NCBI GenBank assembly: GCA_023266575.1
Contig: JAHFPV010000012.1
Location: 62,001 to 126,000, forward strand
Direction: 5' to 3'
Source: Sphingobium sp.
GTDB taxonomy: Bacteria > Pseudomonadota > Alphaproteobacteria > Sphingomonadales > Sphingomonadaceae
Length of the DNA stretch: 64,000 nucleotides
Part shown: in pieces, positions 51,181 through 59,135 of the stretch
Numbering within the stretch: the first letter of the stretch is position 1
Layout: every line of letters begins with the position of its first letter
Program-made: the position numbers and the translations under genes
Notes under the pieces: generated by a model
Seen by the model: only the letters and a program-made list of their open reading frames with translations
Database searches by the model: none
Told to the model about the DNA's origin: nothing

Positions 51181-52059
51181 ATGACGGATATTCAGACGGT
51201 GGGCGTGATCGGCGCGGGGCAGATGGGCGCGGGGATCGCGCAGGTCGCGGCGCAGGCGGGCTATGATGTGATCCTGTCGGACGTCGATCTGCCGCGCGCG
51301 CAAAAGGGTCGCGACGGCATCATCCGCCTGCTGGCGCGCGGCGTGGAGAAAGGCAAGATCGCCCAGATTGACGCCGACGAGGCGATTGCACGGATTACGC
51401 CTGTGGGCGAGATCGCGCCGCTGTCCGGTGCGCAACTGGTGATCGAGGCGGCCACCGAGCGGGAGGATGTCAAGCGCGCGATCTTCGCCAATGTCGGGCC
51501 GTTGCTGGCGGCGGACGCAATCCTGGCGACCAATACGTCGTCCATTCCTATCACCCGGCTGGCGCAGGCTGCGCCCGATGCGGGGCGCTTTGTCGGGGTG
51601 CATTTCTTCAACCCCGTGCCGGTGATGGTGCTGGTCGAGGTCATTCGCGGCCTTGCCACCACGCCCGAAACGGTCGCGGCGGTCGAGGGTTTTGCGGGCC
51701 GGATCGGCAAGACGGTGGTGCAGGCGTTCGATGCGCCCGGCTTCGTCGTCAACCGCATCCTGCTGCCGATGCTGAACGAGGCGGTGTTCGTGCTGGGTGA
51801 GGGCGTGGGGAGCGTGGTCGATATCGACATGGGCTGCAAGCTGGGCCTCAATCACCCCATGGGTCCGCTGACGCTGCTCGATTTTGTCGGGCTGGATACG
51901 GCGCTGGAAATCCTCAACGTGTTCCTGAGCACCACCGGTGATCCCAAATATCGCCCCGCGCCGCTGCTGGTCAAATATGTCGAAGCTGGCTGGTATGGCC
52001 GTAAGACCGGGCGCGGCTTTTACGACTATTCGGGCGCGGAGCCTGTGCCGACGCGGTGA
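51181..52059 (+). CDS. 3-hydroxybutyryl-CoA dehydrogenase
   Basis: A 292-residue NAD(P)-dependent enzyme interconverting 3-hydroxybutyryl-CoA and acetoacetyl-CoA. The Rossmann start [21 protein letters not shown], the [13 protein letters not shown], catalytic His in [11 protein letters not shown] and the helix-rich C-terminal [15 protein letters not shown]...[11 protein letters not shown]...[13 protein letters not shown] are all present. Length is typical of the short, hydratase-free type. AAGG lies 5 bases before the ATG at 51181. It seems monocistronic. Confidence 0.96.
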   Translation: MTDIQTVGVIGAGQMGAGIAQVAAQAGYDVILSDVDLPRAQKGRDGIIRLLARGVEKGKIAQIDADEAIARITPVGEIAPLSGAQLVIEAATEREDVKRAIFANVGPLLAADAILATNTSSIPITRLAQAAPDAGRFVGVHFFNPVPVMVLVEVIRGLATTPETVAAVEGFAGRIGKTVVQAFDAPGFVVNRILLPMLNEAVFVLGEGVGSVVDIDMGCKLGLNHPMGPLTLLDFVGLDTALEILNVFLSTTGDPKYRPAPLLVKYVEAGWYGRKTGRGFYDYSGAEPVPTR

Positions 52060-52085
52060 AGGGGCGGATTGCCCTCCATTTTTCT

Positions 52086-52178
52086 GTCATCCTGACGAAA
52101 GTCAGGATCCATTCGGCGCTCCGTCTGCCTGACGATGCGGCCTAGCGCCGAATGGATCCCAGCCTTCGCTGGGATGAC
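52086..52178. repeat. Nested palindromic element (GTCATCC ... GGATGAC)
   Basis: Outer ends GTCATCC and GGATGAC are inverted; inside are a 16-bp perfect inverted repeat (52105-52120 with 52144-52159) and end hairpins TCCTGAC-GAAA-GTCAGGA and CCCAGC...GCTGGG. The whole can fold into a cruciform-like structure. It is the most complete copy of the window's repeat family and sits in the convergent gap before pspF. Confidence 0.85.
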
Positions 52179-52201
52179 GGCGGTTGGTGGATCGGACCTG
52201 C

Positions 52202-53224
52202 TTACCCCGCGCTTAGCCCATGTTTCTTCATGCAATGGCGCAGTTGGTCATAGGTCAGGCCCAGCCCCTTGGCGGTGGCGCGCTGGTTGTAGCGGTGGCG
52301 GTCGAGCGCGGCGCGGATGATCGCGGCTTCGTGCGCGTCGACTGCGGCTTTCAGGTCGCTGATGGTTTCGGTGGCGAGCGAGGGAGCAGGGGCGCTTGTG
52401 GGCGCGCTATCGGAAGGCGCGGCGGCGCTTGGCATCAGCGGTCTGGGTTTCCAGGGGGAGGCGAAAGGGTCGAAGGTCAGGCGGTCGATCGGCTTGCCCG
52501 GCTCGTCCCAGCGATAGACGGCCCGTTCGACCACGTTGCGCAGTTCGCGGACATTGCCGGGCCAGCTATGGGCCTCCAGCTGCGCGGCGCAGACGGGGGA
52601 GAAGCCGGGCCATTGCGGCCAGTTGAGTTCGGCCGCCATGCGCCGCCCGAAATGATCCGCCAGCACCGGAATATCGCCCTCCCGCGCGCGCAAGGGCGGC
52701 AGGGTGATGACCTCGAAACTCAGGCGATCGAGCAGGTCGGGGCGGAAGCGTCCGGCTTCAGCGGCGGCGGGCAGGTCGTCATTGGTCGCGGCCACGATCC
52801 GTACGTCCACCCGCAGCGGCTTCGACGCGCCGATGCGGGTGACTTCGCCATATTCGACCACGCGCAGCAGCCGTTCCTGCGCCGCCATCGATAGCGTACC
52901 CAGTTCATCGAGGAACAATGTGCCGCCATCGGCCTCCTCGAACCGGCCGGGGCGGGCGCGGTTCGCGCCGGTAAAGGCGCCCTGTTCATGGCCGAACAGT
53001 TCGGCCTCTATGAGGGTTTCGGGCAGGGCCGCGCAGTTCATGACGATCAGCGGCTCGCCCCAGCGCGGGGAGAGGTGATGGAGCCGCTCGGCGATCAGCT
53101 CCTTGCCGGTCCCGCGCTCACCGATCACCAGCACCGGGCGGTTGAGTTCGGCGGCGCGCCCGGCCAGCTCGACCGCGTCGAGAAAGGCAAAGGACTGACC
53201 GACAAATTGGGTATTTTTCTCCAT
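52202..53224 (-). CDS. pspF: Phage shock operon activator PspF (sigma-54 dependent)
   Basis: A 340-residue bacterial enhancer-binding protein. It begins directly with the AAA+ domain, with no receiver domain, as PspF does: Walker A GERGTGKE near residue 35, GAFTGA loop (HEQGAFTGANRA) near 86, Walker B GTLFLDEL, and WPGNVRELRN. A Pro/Ala/Ser-rich linker leads to a C-terminal FIS-type HTH (RYNQRATAKGLGLTYDQLRHCMK). PspA normally binds and silences it. It is divergent from the psp genes and activates their sigma-54 promoter at 53326. Confidence 0.96.
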   Translation of the reverse strand: MEKNTQFVGQSFAFLDAVELAGRAAELNRPVLVIGERGTGKELIAERLHHLSPRWGEPLIVMNCAALPETLIEAELFGHEQGAFTGANRARPGRFEEADGGTLFLDELGTLSMAAQERLLRVVEYGEVTRIGASKPLRVDVRIVAATNDDLPAAAEAGRFRPDLLDRLSFEVITLPPLRAREGDIPVLADHFGRRMAAELNWPQWPGFSPVCAAQLEAHSWPGNVRELRNVVERAVYRWDEPGKPIDRLTFDPFASPWKPRPLMPSAAAPSDSAPTSAPAPSLATETISDLKAAVDAHEAAIIRAALDRHRYNQRATAKGLGLTYDQLRHCMKKHGLSAG

Positions 53225-53236
53225 ACCCCAACTTAT

Positions 53237-53294
53237 GGTGAAATTTCCCACCTTTCGGCAAGAGATATTCTGGCGCGGGCTTGGAAAATCCCGC
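53237..53294 (+). promoter_or_regulatory. Possible PspF enhancer sites
   Basis: Two inverted repeats, GGTGAAATTTCCCACC (53237-53252) and GCGGG...CCCGC (53275-53294), lie 32-90 bases upstream of the sigma-54 promoter, where enhancer-binding proteins bind. The first lies close to the pspF start, so it may also give autocontrol. Inferred from position and symmetry only. Confidence 0.35.
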
Positions 53295-53325
53295 AAAAAT
53301 GGCGCAAATCGGCGCTTTTCCAAAA

Positions 53326-53342
53326 TTGGCACGGCCCCTGCA
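53326..53342 (+). promoter_or_regulatory. Sigma-54 promoter of the psp operon
   Basis: TTGGCACGGCCCCTGCA has the invariant GG (53328-29) and GC (53340-41) exactly 10 bases apart, an almost ideal match to the -24/-12 consensus. It points at the psp genes and faces the pspF gene, which encodes a sigma-54 activator. Confidence 0.9.
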
Positions 53343-53410
53343 AAGCTTAGGGCAATCCGCATAGACACAAGCGGAACGTCACGAAGGCCAAGGTTCAGGG
53401 AGTTATCATC

Positions 53411-53584
53411 ATGGAAGAGAACAACAACAGCGTTCGCGAAATCGGCCAGCTGATGTCGGTTGCTTTGGCTGCCCTGCTGTTCGGATCGACTCTGATCCTG
53501 TCAGCAGTCGGCCCGGCCCGCGCCAGCGAAGCCCCGATGCTTGCCAGTCAGACGACCCCTATGGCCCTGCGTTATCTGGCCTGA
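53411..53584 (+). CDS. 57-residue membrane protein leading the psp operon
   Basis: A short gene with AGGGAG nine bases before its ATG. The product has a polar start (MEENNNSVREIGQLM), one hydrophobic helix (VALAALLFGSTLILSAVG) and a short Ala/Ser/Thr-rich tail, so it could be a single-pass inner-membrane protein or a cleaved exported peptide (ARASEA). It is the first gene after the sigma-54 promoter and 41 bases before pspA. I know no named family. Its leader (GGGAG...ATCATG) is like those of the other psp genes. Confidence 0.75.
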   Translation: MEENNNSVREIGQLMSVALAALLFGSTLILSAVGPARASEAPMLASQTTPMALRYLA

Positions 53585-53625
53585 GGTCGCCGCCCCCCAA
53601 GAATAAAATAAGGAGTGAAGTTCAG

Positions 53626-54294
53626 ATGGGTATTTTCTCCCGCACCCGCGACATCATCGCCGCCAATGTCACCGACTTGCTCGACAAGGCCGAGGACCCG
53701 GCGAAGATGATCCGCATGATCATCCTCGAAATGGAGGAAACCCTGGTCGAGGTGCGCGCGTCCGCTGCCCGCACCATCGCCGACCAGAAGGAAATGCGGC
53801 GTCACATCGCCAAGCTGACCGCTTTGCAGGACAGCTGGACCGAAAAGGCGCAGCTGGCTTTGTCGAAGGACCGCGAGGACCTGGCCAAGGCGGCTCTGGT
53901 CGAGCGCCAGAAGGCGACCGACATGGCCGAGCATCTGTCCCACGAGATCGAGACGCTCGACGATGCGTTGAAAGCGTCGGAAGAGGATATTTCCAAGCTG
54001 CAGGGCAAGCTGCGCGAAGCCCGCGCCCGCCAGAACAGCCTGGTCACCCGGATGCAGAGCGCGGAAAATCGCCTGCGGGTGCGCGAAGCCTATGCCGGCG
54101 AGAAGGTGAACGAGGCGTTTGCGCGCTTCGACATGCTGGAAAGCCGGGTCGATATGGCCGAAGGTCGCGCCGACGCGATGGCGCTGGGCGGCACGCCCAA
54201 GACGCTGGAGGAAGAGATTGCCGAGCTGAAGTCCGCCGACAAGGTGGATGCTGATCTCGCCGCTCTCAAGGCCAGCATGAATAAGGGAGCCTGA
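53626..54294 (+). CDS. pspA: Phage shock protein PspA
   Basis: A 222-residue ESCRT-III-like protein, almost fully helical. The start MGIFSRTRDIIAANVTDLLDKAEDP is an amphipathic helix, then long coiled-coil helices (residues 25-185) with the family motif EDPAKMIRMIILEMEETL. It binds and stabilises stressed inner membrane and, when free, inhibits PspF. RBS AAGGAG is 10 bases upstream. It is the main effector of the locus. Confidence 0.97.
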   Translation: MGIFSRTRDIIAANVTDLLDKAEDPAKMIRMIILEMEETLVEVRASAARTIADQKEMRRHIAKLTALQDSWTEKAQLALSKDREDLAKAALVERQKATDMAEHLSHEIETLDDALKASEEDISKLQGKLREARARQNSLVTRMQSAENRLRVREAYAGEKVNEAFARFDMLESRVDMAEGRADAMALGGTPKTLEEEIAELKSADKVDADLAALKASMNKGA

Positions 54295-54298
54295 CATC

Positions 54299-54580
54299 AT
54301 GGAGGACATATTCCTGCCCATCATGATCTGCGGCATGTTGTTCATCGGTATGCCCTGGCTGATCTTCCACTATGTCACCAAATGGAAGCAGGCGCCCAAG
54401 ATCACCGACGAGGATGAGAAGCTGCTGGATGAACTCCACCTTCTCGCCCGCCGTCTGGAAGAAAGGCTGGTGACGGTCGAACGGATCGTCGCCGCCGACA
54501 ACCCCGATTTCCGTCCGCGCCGCCCGGCACCCGATGCCGACTTGAGCGATGACGATTACAGCTTCGACCGGAGGAACTGA
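54299..54580 (+). CDS. pspB: Phage shock protein PspB
   Basis: A 93-residue inner-membrane protein: one N-terminal helix (FLPIMICGMLFIGMPWLIF), a basic turn (HYVTKWKQ), then a coiled coil (DEKLLDELHLLARRLEERLVTVERIVAAD) and an acidic tail. PspB and PspC sense membrane stress and draw PspA off PspF. It lies 4 bases after pspA. Its second half resembles the four small proteins downstream. Confidence 0.92.
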   Translation: MEDIFLPIMICGMLFIGMPWLIFHYVTKWKQAPKITDEDEKLLDELHLLARRLEERLVTVERIVAADNPDFRPRRPAPDADLSDDDYSFDRRN

Positions 54581-54581
54581 G

Positions 54582-54962
54582 ATGACCGCCCGCCGCACCA
54601 AATTCTACCTCAACAAGGCCAATGGCAAATGGTCGGGCGTGTGCGCAGGCATCGCCGACTATAGCGGGATCGACGTCGTCTGGGTCCGTGTCGGCGCGGT
54701 GCTGATCACCCTGATGGGGGCCTTCCCCTGGACGCTGATCGCCTATTTCGCCGCCGTCTATTTCGCCGATGACAAGCCCAAGGGGCTGTATTCGGACCGG
54801 GATGACGAGAAATTCTGGCAGGGGGTGCGGACCAACCCGACCCGCTCCACCCGCGACGTCCGGTCCAAATTCCGCGACATCGACCGCCGCCTGGCCGACA
54901 TCGAAATCTACTATACCAGCCGCAACACGCGCCTGGCGGATGAAATCGACAGGCTACGCTGA
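54582..54962 (+). CDS. pspC: Phage shock protein PspC
   Basis: A 126-residue inner-membrane sensor. The PspC domain is clear: KFYLNKANGKWSGVCAGIADYSGIDVVWVRVGAVL, then a second hydrophobic stretch (TLIAYFAAVYFA) and a C-terminal charged helix (FRDIDRRLADIEIYY) that ends in a pattern (RLADEIDRLR) also seen at the ends of the next proteins. GAGG precedes the ATG by 8 bases. Confidence 0.94.
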   Translation: MTARRTKFYLNKANGKWSGVCAGIADYSGIDVVWVRVGAVLITLMGAFPWTLIAYFAAVYFADDKPKGLYSDRDDEKFWQGVRTNPTRSTRDVRSKFRDIDRRLADIEIYYTSRNTRLADEIDRLR

Positions 54963-55013
54963 GCAGGTTTCGGGCTGAGCAGGTCCGGGGCAGAGTAACA
55001 GGGAGTTAAATCC

Positions 55014-55304
55014 ATGAATTTCGGTGGACCTTTCTTCGTCCTGGCCATCATCGCCATGTCGACTTTGGGCTGGATGTTCACCACCTGGGTCCGTGCTCGT
55101 CACGGATACCCGGTGGAAAATGAATGGACCGGCACCGTTGATCGAACGGACGGCGACGCTGGTCGAAAAATCGACCTGCTGTCCGGTGAAAACGAAAAGC
55201 TGGTGGGCCGCATCAGCCGCCTGGAGGAGCGCATCGCCGTGCTGGAACGGATCGCCACCGATCCTGCCGTCCGCACTGCGCGCGCCATAGAGGAACTGCG
55301 CTGA
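55014..55304 (+). CDS. PspB-like membrane/coiled-coil protein 1
   Basis: A 96-residue protein: N-terminal helix (FFVLAIIAMSTLGWMFTTW), short basic stretch (VRARHGYPVENEW), then a coiled coil with RISRLEERIAVLERIATDP and a final RAIEELR. The helix-coil plan and the LEERxxxxERI core match PspB. The residues HGYPVENEW recur as NGYPLENSW in the next protein, which points to duplication. It is in the same operon; AGGGAG precedes the start. No individual function is known to me. Confidence 0.85.
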   Translation: MNFGGPFFVLAIIAMSTLGWMFTTWVRARHGYPVENEWTGTVDRTDGDAGRKIDLLSGENEKLVGRISRLEERIAVLERIATDPAVRTARAIEELR

Positions 55305-55328
55305 GCGCGGTGCAAGGGAGTAGAGATC

Positions 55329-55640
55329 ATGTTTCCATTTGCAGATTTCGCGCCGGTCGTCTTTGCCGTCGGATCGCTGGGGATCATCGGCTGGGTTGTT
55401 ACCACCTGGCTGCGCGTCAAAAATGGCTATCCGCTGGAAAATAGCTGGGGCAAACCGGTCTATCCGCAGAAGAATGAGGAAATGGTCGAGCGGGTGAAGC
55501 TGCTCAGCCAGGAAAATGCCCAGCTGCGCGCCGAGATCGGATCAATGAAGGACCGGCTGGCCGTGGTCGAGCGGATCGTCACCGACGAAAGCCACCAGCT
55601 TAATCGCGAAATCGAACGGCTGCGCAGCCCGGCCAACTGA
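55329..55640 (+). CDS. PspB-like membrane/coiled-coil protein 2
   Basis: A 103-residue protein: N-terminal helix (VVFAVGSLGIIGWVVTTWL), RVKNGYPLENSW, a polar linker and a coiled coil (EMVERVKLLSQENAQLRAEIGSMKDR, then LAVVERIVTDES) ending IERLR. It is the closest relative of the preceding protein. The gap before it (TGAGCGCGG...GGGAG...ATCATG) resembles the gaps before the next two genes. Confidence 0.85.
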   Translation: MFPFADFAPVVFAVGSLGIIGWVVTTWLRVKNGYPLENSWGKPVYPQKNEEMVERVKLLSQENAQLRAEIGSMKDRLAVVERIVTDESHQLNREIERLRSPAN

Positions 55641-55666
55641 GCGCGCGGCAAAAGGGAGAAAGCATC

Positions 55667-55918
55667 ATGAACCCGTTTGAAATGGTCGTCGCCATCATTG
55701 CGATCACCGCCATCGCCAGCGTCCTGCGTGCCAAATATGGTGTCGTGCGGCGCGACAAGGGCGAAGAATTTATCGCACGCGGGCCGGACCCGGAAGCAGA
55801 GCGGCTGCGCGCCGAGGTGAAAGCGCTGAAAGACCGCGTCGCGGTGCTGGAGCGCCTGGCCACCGACGGCAGCAGCGCGCTGGAGCGCGAGTTTGAGAAA
55901 TTGCGGGACCGCGATTGA
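55667..55918 (+). CDS. PspB-like membrane/coiled-coil protein 3
   Basis: An 83-residue protein: N-terminal helix (MVVAIIAITAIASVL), a basic turn (RAKYGVVRRDKG), and a coiled coil with KALKDRVAVLERLATDGS that ends EFEKLRDRD. It lacks the GYPxEN segment but keeps the core [DE]R[VIL]AV[LV]ER[LI]xTD. Start preceded by AAAGGGAG. Same operon. Confidence 0.84.
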   Translation: MNPFEMVVAIIAITAIASVLRAKYGVVRRDKGEEFIARGPDPEAERLRAEVKALKDRVAVLERLATDGSSALEREFEKLRDRD

Positions 55919-55946
55919 ACGCGGCCCATTGGGCAGGGAGGCTATC

Positions 55947-56180
55947 ATGCAGGACCCCACTCTCTATCTGACCATCGCGCTGGCCGGGCTGGCTGGCCTC
56001 TCCATCGTCACAATGGCCACGTTACGCGGCTGGACCGGCTGGCTGGAGCTGAAGCGCGCGGAACTTGGCCATCGCAGCGAAGCGAGCGCGCCACCATCGG
56101 CCGCCGCGCGGATCGAGGTCGCGGACTTGAAGGAACGCATCCGCAAGCTGGAAGCGATCGCGGCGGGCGTGGATTTGTAA
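55947..56180 (+). CDS. PspB-like membrane/coiled-coil protein 4
   Basis: A 77-residue protein: N-terminal helix (LYLTIALAGLAGLSIVTMA), a W-rich juxtamembrane part (LRGWTGWLELK) and a short helix DLKERIRKLEAIAAG. It is the most diverged of the four but keeps the K[DE]R...LE.IA core. The ATG at 55947 has AGGGAGG seven bases upstream. It is the last gene before sufE. Confidence 0.8.
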   Translation: MQDPTLYLTIALAGLAGLSIVTMATLRGWTGWLELKRAELGHRSEASAPPSAAARIEVADLKERIRKLEAIAAGVDL

Positions 56181-56231
56181 AGGACCAAAAGGCAGGTTTC
56201 CCCCCGCGCAAATCCCCCTATATGGGCGGCC

Positions 56232-56648
56232 ATGACCGATCAGAGCGCCCTAGCCGACATTCACGATGAATATGAATTTCTCGACGCGGACGATCGCTAT
56301 CGCCTGCTGATCGATCTGGGCCGGGCGCTGGAACCCATGCCCGATGCGCTCAAGACGGATGCGACGCTGGTGCGCGGCTGTTCGGCGGCGGTGTGGGTCT
56401 ATCCCACCGTGCTGGATGACGGACGGCTGCATTTCCTGGCCGACAGCAATGCCGCGATCACCAAGGGGATCATCGCGCTGGTGCTGCTGACCGTGCAGGA
56501 CAAAAGCCCCGTGGCGATCGGCGCGGCGGACATAGAGGGGGCGCTGGCCCCGTTCGACCTCAAAAATCAGCTGAGTTCCAACCGGACCCAGGGCATCCCC
56601 AACATGATCGCCCTGATCCGCGATACGGCGGCGCGCTACAGCGCCTGA
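56232..56648 (+). CDS. sufE: Cysteine desulfurase activator SufE
   Basis: A 138-residue cytoplasmic sulfur-transfer protein that accepts persulfide from SufS for Fe-S cluster assembly. The sulfur-accepting Cys is in LVRGCSAAVWV near residue 50, followed by the FLADSNAAITKGIIALVL block. The fold and length are typical. It is 51 bases from the psp genes and may have its own promoter; no suf genes adjoin. Confidence 0.95.
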   Translation: MTDQSALADIHDEYEFLDADDRYRLLIDLGRALEPMPDALKTDATLVRGCSAAVWVYPTVLDDGRLHFLADSNAAITKGIIALVLLTVQDKSPVAIGAADIEGALAPFDLKNQLSSNRTQGIPNMIALIRDTAARYSA

Positions 56649-56701
56649 GGGAAACCTGGATCAAGTTGCGGCGTTGAGTTTCCTGACAAGGAGATTCAAT
56701 C

Positions 56702-57199
56702 ATGCGCCATTTCATCGCCATCGCTGCCGCCGGCCTGCTCGCGGCCTGTTCGTCCGGCGACAAGGGGCCGACCCAGCGCGACACGATCGGCCAAACGTGG
56801 AAATATGAGGCCGGGTCGGGCGGCAAGCCCAAACTGGCCTATATCGGCAGCGCCAATGCGGTCCAGACGATGACGGCGGCGGATACCTTTGCGGTGCTGC
56901 TGGTCCAGCCGATGGACAATGGCGAAAAATCAGTGACGGTGAAGTTGGTCGGCGCGCCGTTCCAGTGCGACCTGTCCGATTGCGCCGTCACCGCGATTGC
57001 CGATGGCGGCAGGCCGCTGCGCTGGAAGGGGCGGATGACCGACGCCAAGGACGGGATCGAGATCATGCCGTCGCAAAATGCCTATGAGGCCATTGCCAAG
57101 GCGCAGACGGTTTCGGTCAATCTGGTTACCGGGCCGAAGGAGCAGACCGCGCCGTTTGCTTTCAACGTCGCAGGGCTGGATTTGAAGGGTGGTTCATAA
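56702..57199 (+). CDS. Putative lipoprotein, unknown function
   Basis: A 165-residue protein with a lipoprotein signal (FIAIAAAGLLAAC, lipobox LAAC at residue 16). The mature part is beta-rich, with two cysteines close together (CDLSDC) about residue 90, and no recognisable catalytic motif. AAGGAG lies 8 bases before the ATG. It follows sufE by 53 bases. Function unknown. Confidence 0.8.
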   Translation: MRHFIAIAAAGLLAACSSGDKGPTQRDTIGQTWKYEAGSGGKPKLAYIGSANAVQTMTAADTFAVLLVQPMDNGEKSVTVKLVGAPFQCDLSDCAVTAIADGGRPLRWKGRMTDAKDGIEIMPSQNAYEAIAKAQTVSVNLVTGPKEQTAPFAFNVAGLDLKGGS

Positions 57200-57205
57200 A
57201 TCATC

Positions 57206-57289
57206 GTCATCCCAGAACATGCTGGGATCTCCCTTTCTTCTGCGCTGAGCCAAAGAAGGCAGCGAGACCCCAGCCTTCGCTGGGGTGAC
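57206..57289. repeat. Palindromic repeat after the lipoprotein gene
   Basis: Starts GTCATCCCAG and ends CTGGGGTGAC; internal hairpins CCCAG...CTGGG and CCCCAGC-CTTC-GCTGGGG. Same family as 49745 and 52086. It fills the convergent gap before the gamma-glutamyltransferase gene. Confidence 0.8.
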
Positions 57290-57299
57290 GGTTACCCCT

Positions 57300-59018
57300 T
57301 CACTCCTGCAAGGACACGCCGGGGCTGCGTGGGTCGGCGGCACCGATCCAGTGGCCGTCGGGCGCGCGTTCGGCGGCATTGGCTTTGAGGCCGAGGCGCG
57401 AGACGACGACCCGATGGCCGAGTTTTTCCAGCGGTGCCTGCATCGCCTCCAGCCCGGTGCCCTGTTCCAGCACCAGCCCGTCGCCGTTGAAGAAGATCAG
57501 GCCCATCGCGATCGAATCCTGCGCCGACAGGCCCCAGTCGAAATGAGCGATCAGCGCCTTGGCCACTTGCATGATGATGGTCTTGCCGCCTGCCGCGCCG
57601 ACGGTGAAGATCGGCATCCCCTTGGCGTCATATACGATGGTTGGGGACATGGAGGATAGCGGCCGCTTGCCCGGTCCCACCGCATTGGCGACCGGCGCGC
57701 CATCCTTTTGCGGCGTGAAGCTGAAATCGGTCAGTTCATTGTTCAATATCACGCCATTGGCGATCAGCTGGCTGCCGAAGAAGCTCTCGATGGTGGAAGT
57801 CCAGGCGGCGATGTCGCCATTACGGTCGATCGCGACGAAATGGCTGGTGCCGCTTTCGGGTTGCGGCAGAGACGCAGTGCGGGGCTGCGCGCCGGGCGGG
57901 GTGCCGGGCTGATAGTCGTTCAGCGCCTTATTGAGGCGGATGGTGGCGGAACGCTGCTTGAGATAGGCGGGGTCGATCAGGCCGCCGACCGGCACGGACA
58001 CGAAATCTGGATCGCCCAGCCATGTGCCGCGATCGGCATAGGCCAGCTGCATCGCTTCGCCGATGACATGCCAGGATCGCGGATCATCCTTGCCCCAAGC
58101 GCTAAGCGGGAAGCGCTCGACCATGCCCAATATCTGCAGCACCGTGACGCCGCCGGCGGACGCCGGACCCATGCCGCACACGGTATAGACGCGATATTTG
58201 CCGCACACGGGTTTGCGCGGCTTTGCCTGATAGGCGGCGATGTCGCCTTCCGTCATCGGCACCGGGTTTTTGGGGGCGTTGGTGACCGCCTGCGCCATCA
58301 GCCGGGCATTGTCGCCGGTGTAGAAGGCGTCCGGGCCTTGCGCGGCGATGCGTTTGAAGAGGGCCGCAAGCGGCGGGTTTTTCAGCATCGTGCCCATCGG
58401 CGCAGGCTTGCCGTCGATCCAGAAATATTTTTGAATTTCGGGAAAGTCGGCCCAGACTCCTGCTACCGCCTTCATCGCCGTGTCGAGCCGCTGGCGCACC
58501 TCGAAACCCTCTTCCGCCGCGCGGATCGCGGGCTGGAACAGGTCGGCCCAGGGCAGCTTGCCCCATTTTTTATGCGCGTCCCATGCCATGCGCAAATTGC
58601 CCGGCACGCCCACCGAATAGCCGCCCGGCCAGGCGTTTCGGAAGGACAGGGGCTGGCCGTCCGGTCCCATGAAGCGGTCAGGCCGGGCGGCGGCAGGTGC
58701 GGTTTCGCGCCCGTCTATCGATTCCAGCACCCCGGTCTGCCCGTCATGGTGCATCAGAAAGCCGCCGCCGCCGATGCCGCTATTATGTGGCTCCACCACG
58801 TTCAGCGTCAGCATCATCGCGATGGCGGCGTCGGTGGCGCTGCCGCCTTTGCGCAATATCTCCTGCCCCGCGGCGGCCGCGCGGGGATCGGCGGCGGAAA
58901 CGGTGGCGTTGGTCGATACCGGTTCGCGCGCCATGGCGGGCAGCGGCAATGTGACGAGGAGGGCGAGAGGGGCCAGCAGGCCGAACGGACGGAAGATCAT
59001 GCCCGCTACCCTACGCAT
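57300..59018 (-). CDS. ggt: Gamma-glutamyltransferase, periplasmic
   Basis: A 572-residue Ntn-hydrolase precursor that breaks glutathione and gamma-glutamyl peptides. An N-terminal signal peptide (about residue 30, LPLPAMA) is followed by the large subunit (ATDAAIAMMLTLNVVEPHNSGIGGGGF) and the autocleavage site ESGTSHFVA near residue 388, whose Thr becomes the nucleophile. SMSPTIVYD, GGKTIIMQV and late GLVLEQG complete the small subunit. The exact start is unsure (59000 is an alternative). It is transcribed alone. Confidence 0.95.
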   Translation of the reverse strand: MRRVAGMIFRPFGLLAPLALLVTLPLPAMAREPVSTNATVSAADPRAAAAGQEILRKGGSATDAAIAMMLTLNVVEPHNSGIGGGGFLMHHDGQTGVLESIDGRETAPAAARPDRFMGPDGQPLSFRNAWPGGYSVGVPGNLRMAWDAHKKWGKLPWADLFQPAIRAAEEGFEVRQRLDTAMKAVAGVWADFPEIQKYFWIDGKPAPMGTMLKNPPLAALFKRIAAQGPDAFYTGDNARLMAQAVTNAPKNPVPMTEGDIAAYQAKPRKPVCGKYRVYTVCGMGPASAGGVTVLQILGMVERFPLSAWGKDDPRSWHVIGEAMQLAYADRGTWLGDPDFVSVPVGGLIDPAYLKQRSATIRLNKALNDYQPGTPPGAQPRTASLPQPESGTSHFVAIDRNGDIAAWTSTIESFFGSQLIANGVILNNELTDFSFTPQKDGAPVANAVGPGKRPLSSMSPTIVYDAKGMPIFTVGAAGGKTIIMQVAKALIAHFDWGLSAQDSIAMGLIFFNGDGLVLEQGTGLEAMQAPLEKLGHRVVVSRLGLKANAAERAPDGHWIGAADPRSPGVSLQE

Positions 59019-59135
59019 TGCGTTGCCCGCTGCAACCCTTTGAGGATGCCAGTGGCGCGCTGGCGGATCCTGCATCATGAAATCCCTCCTCCTAGGGCAA
59101 AGGAATCGCCTATGACTTTGCGTCATCCCTCCAAC

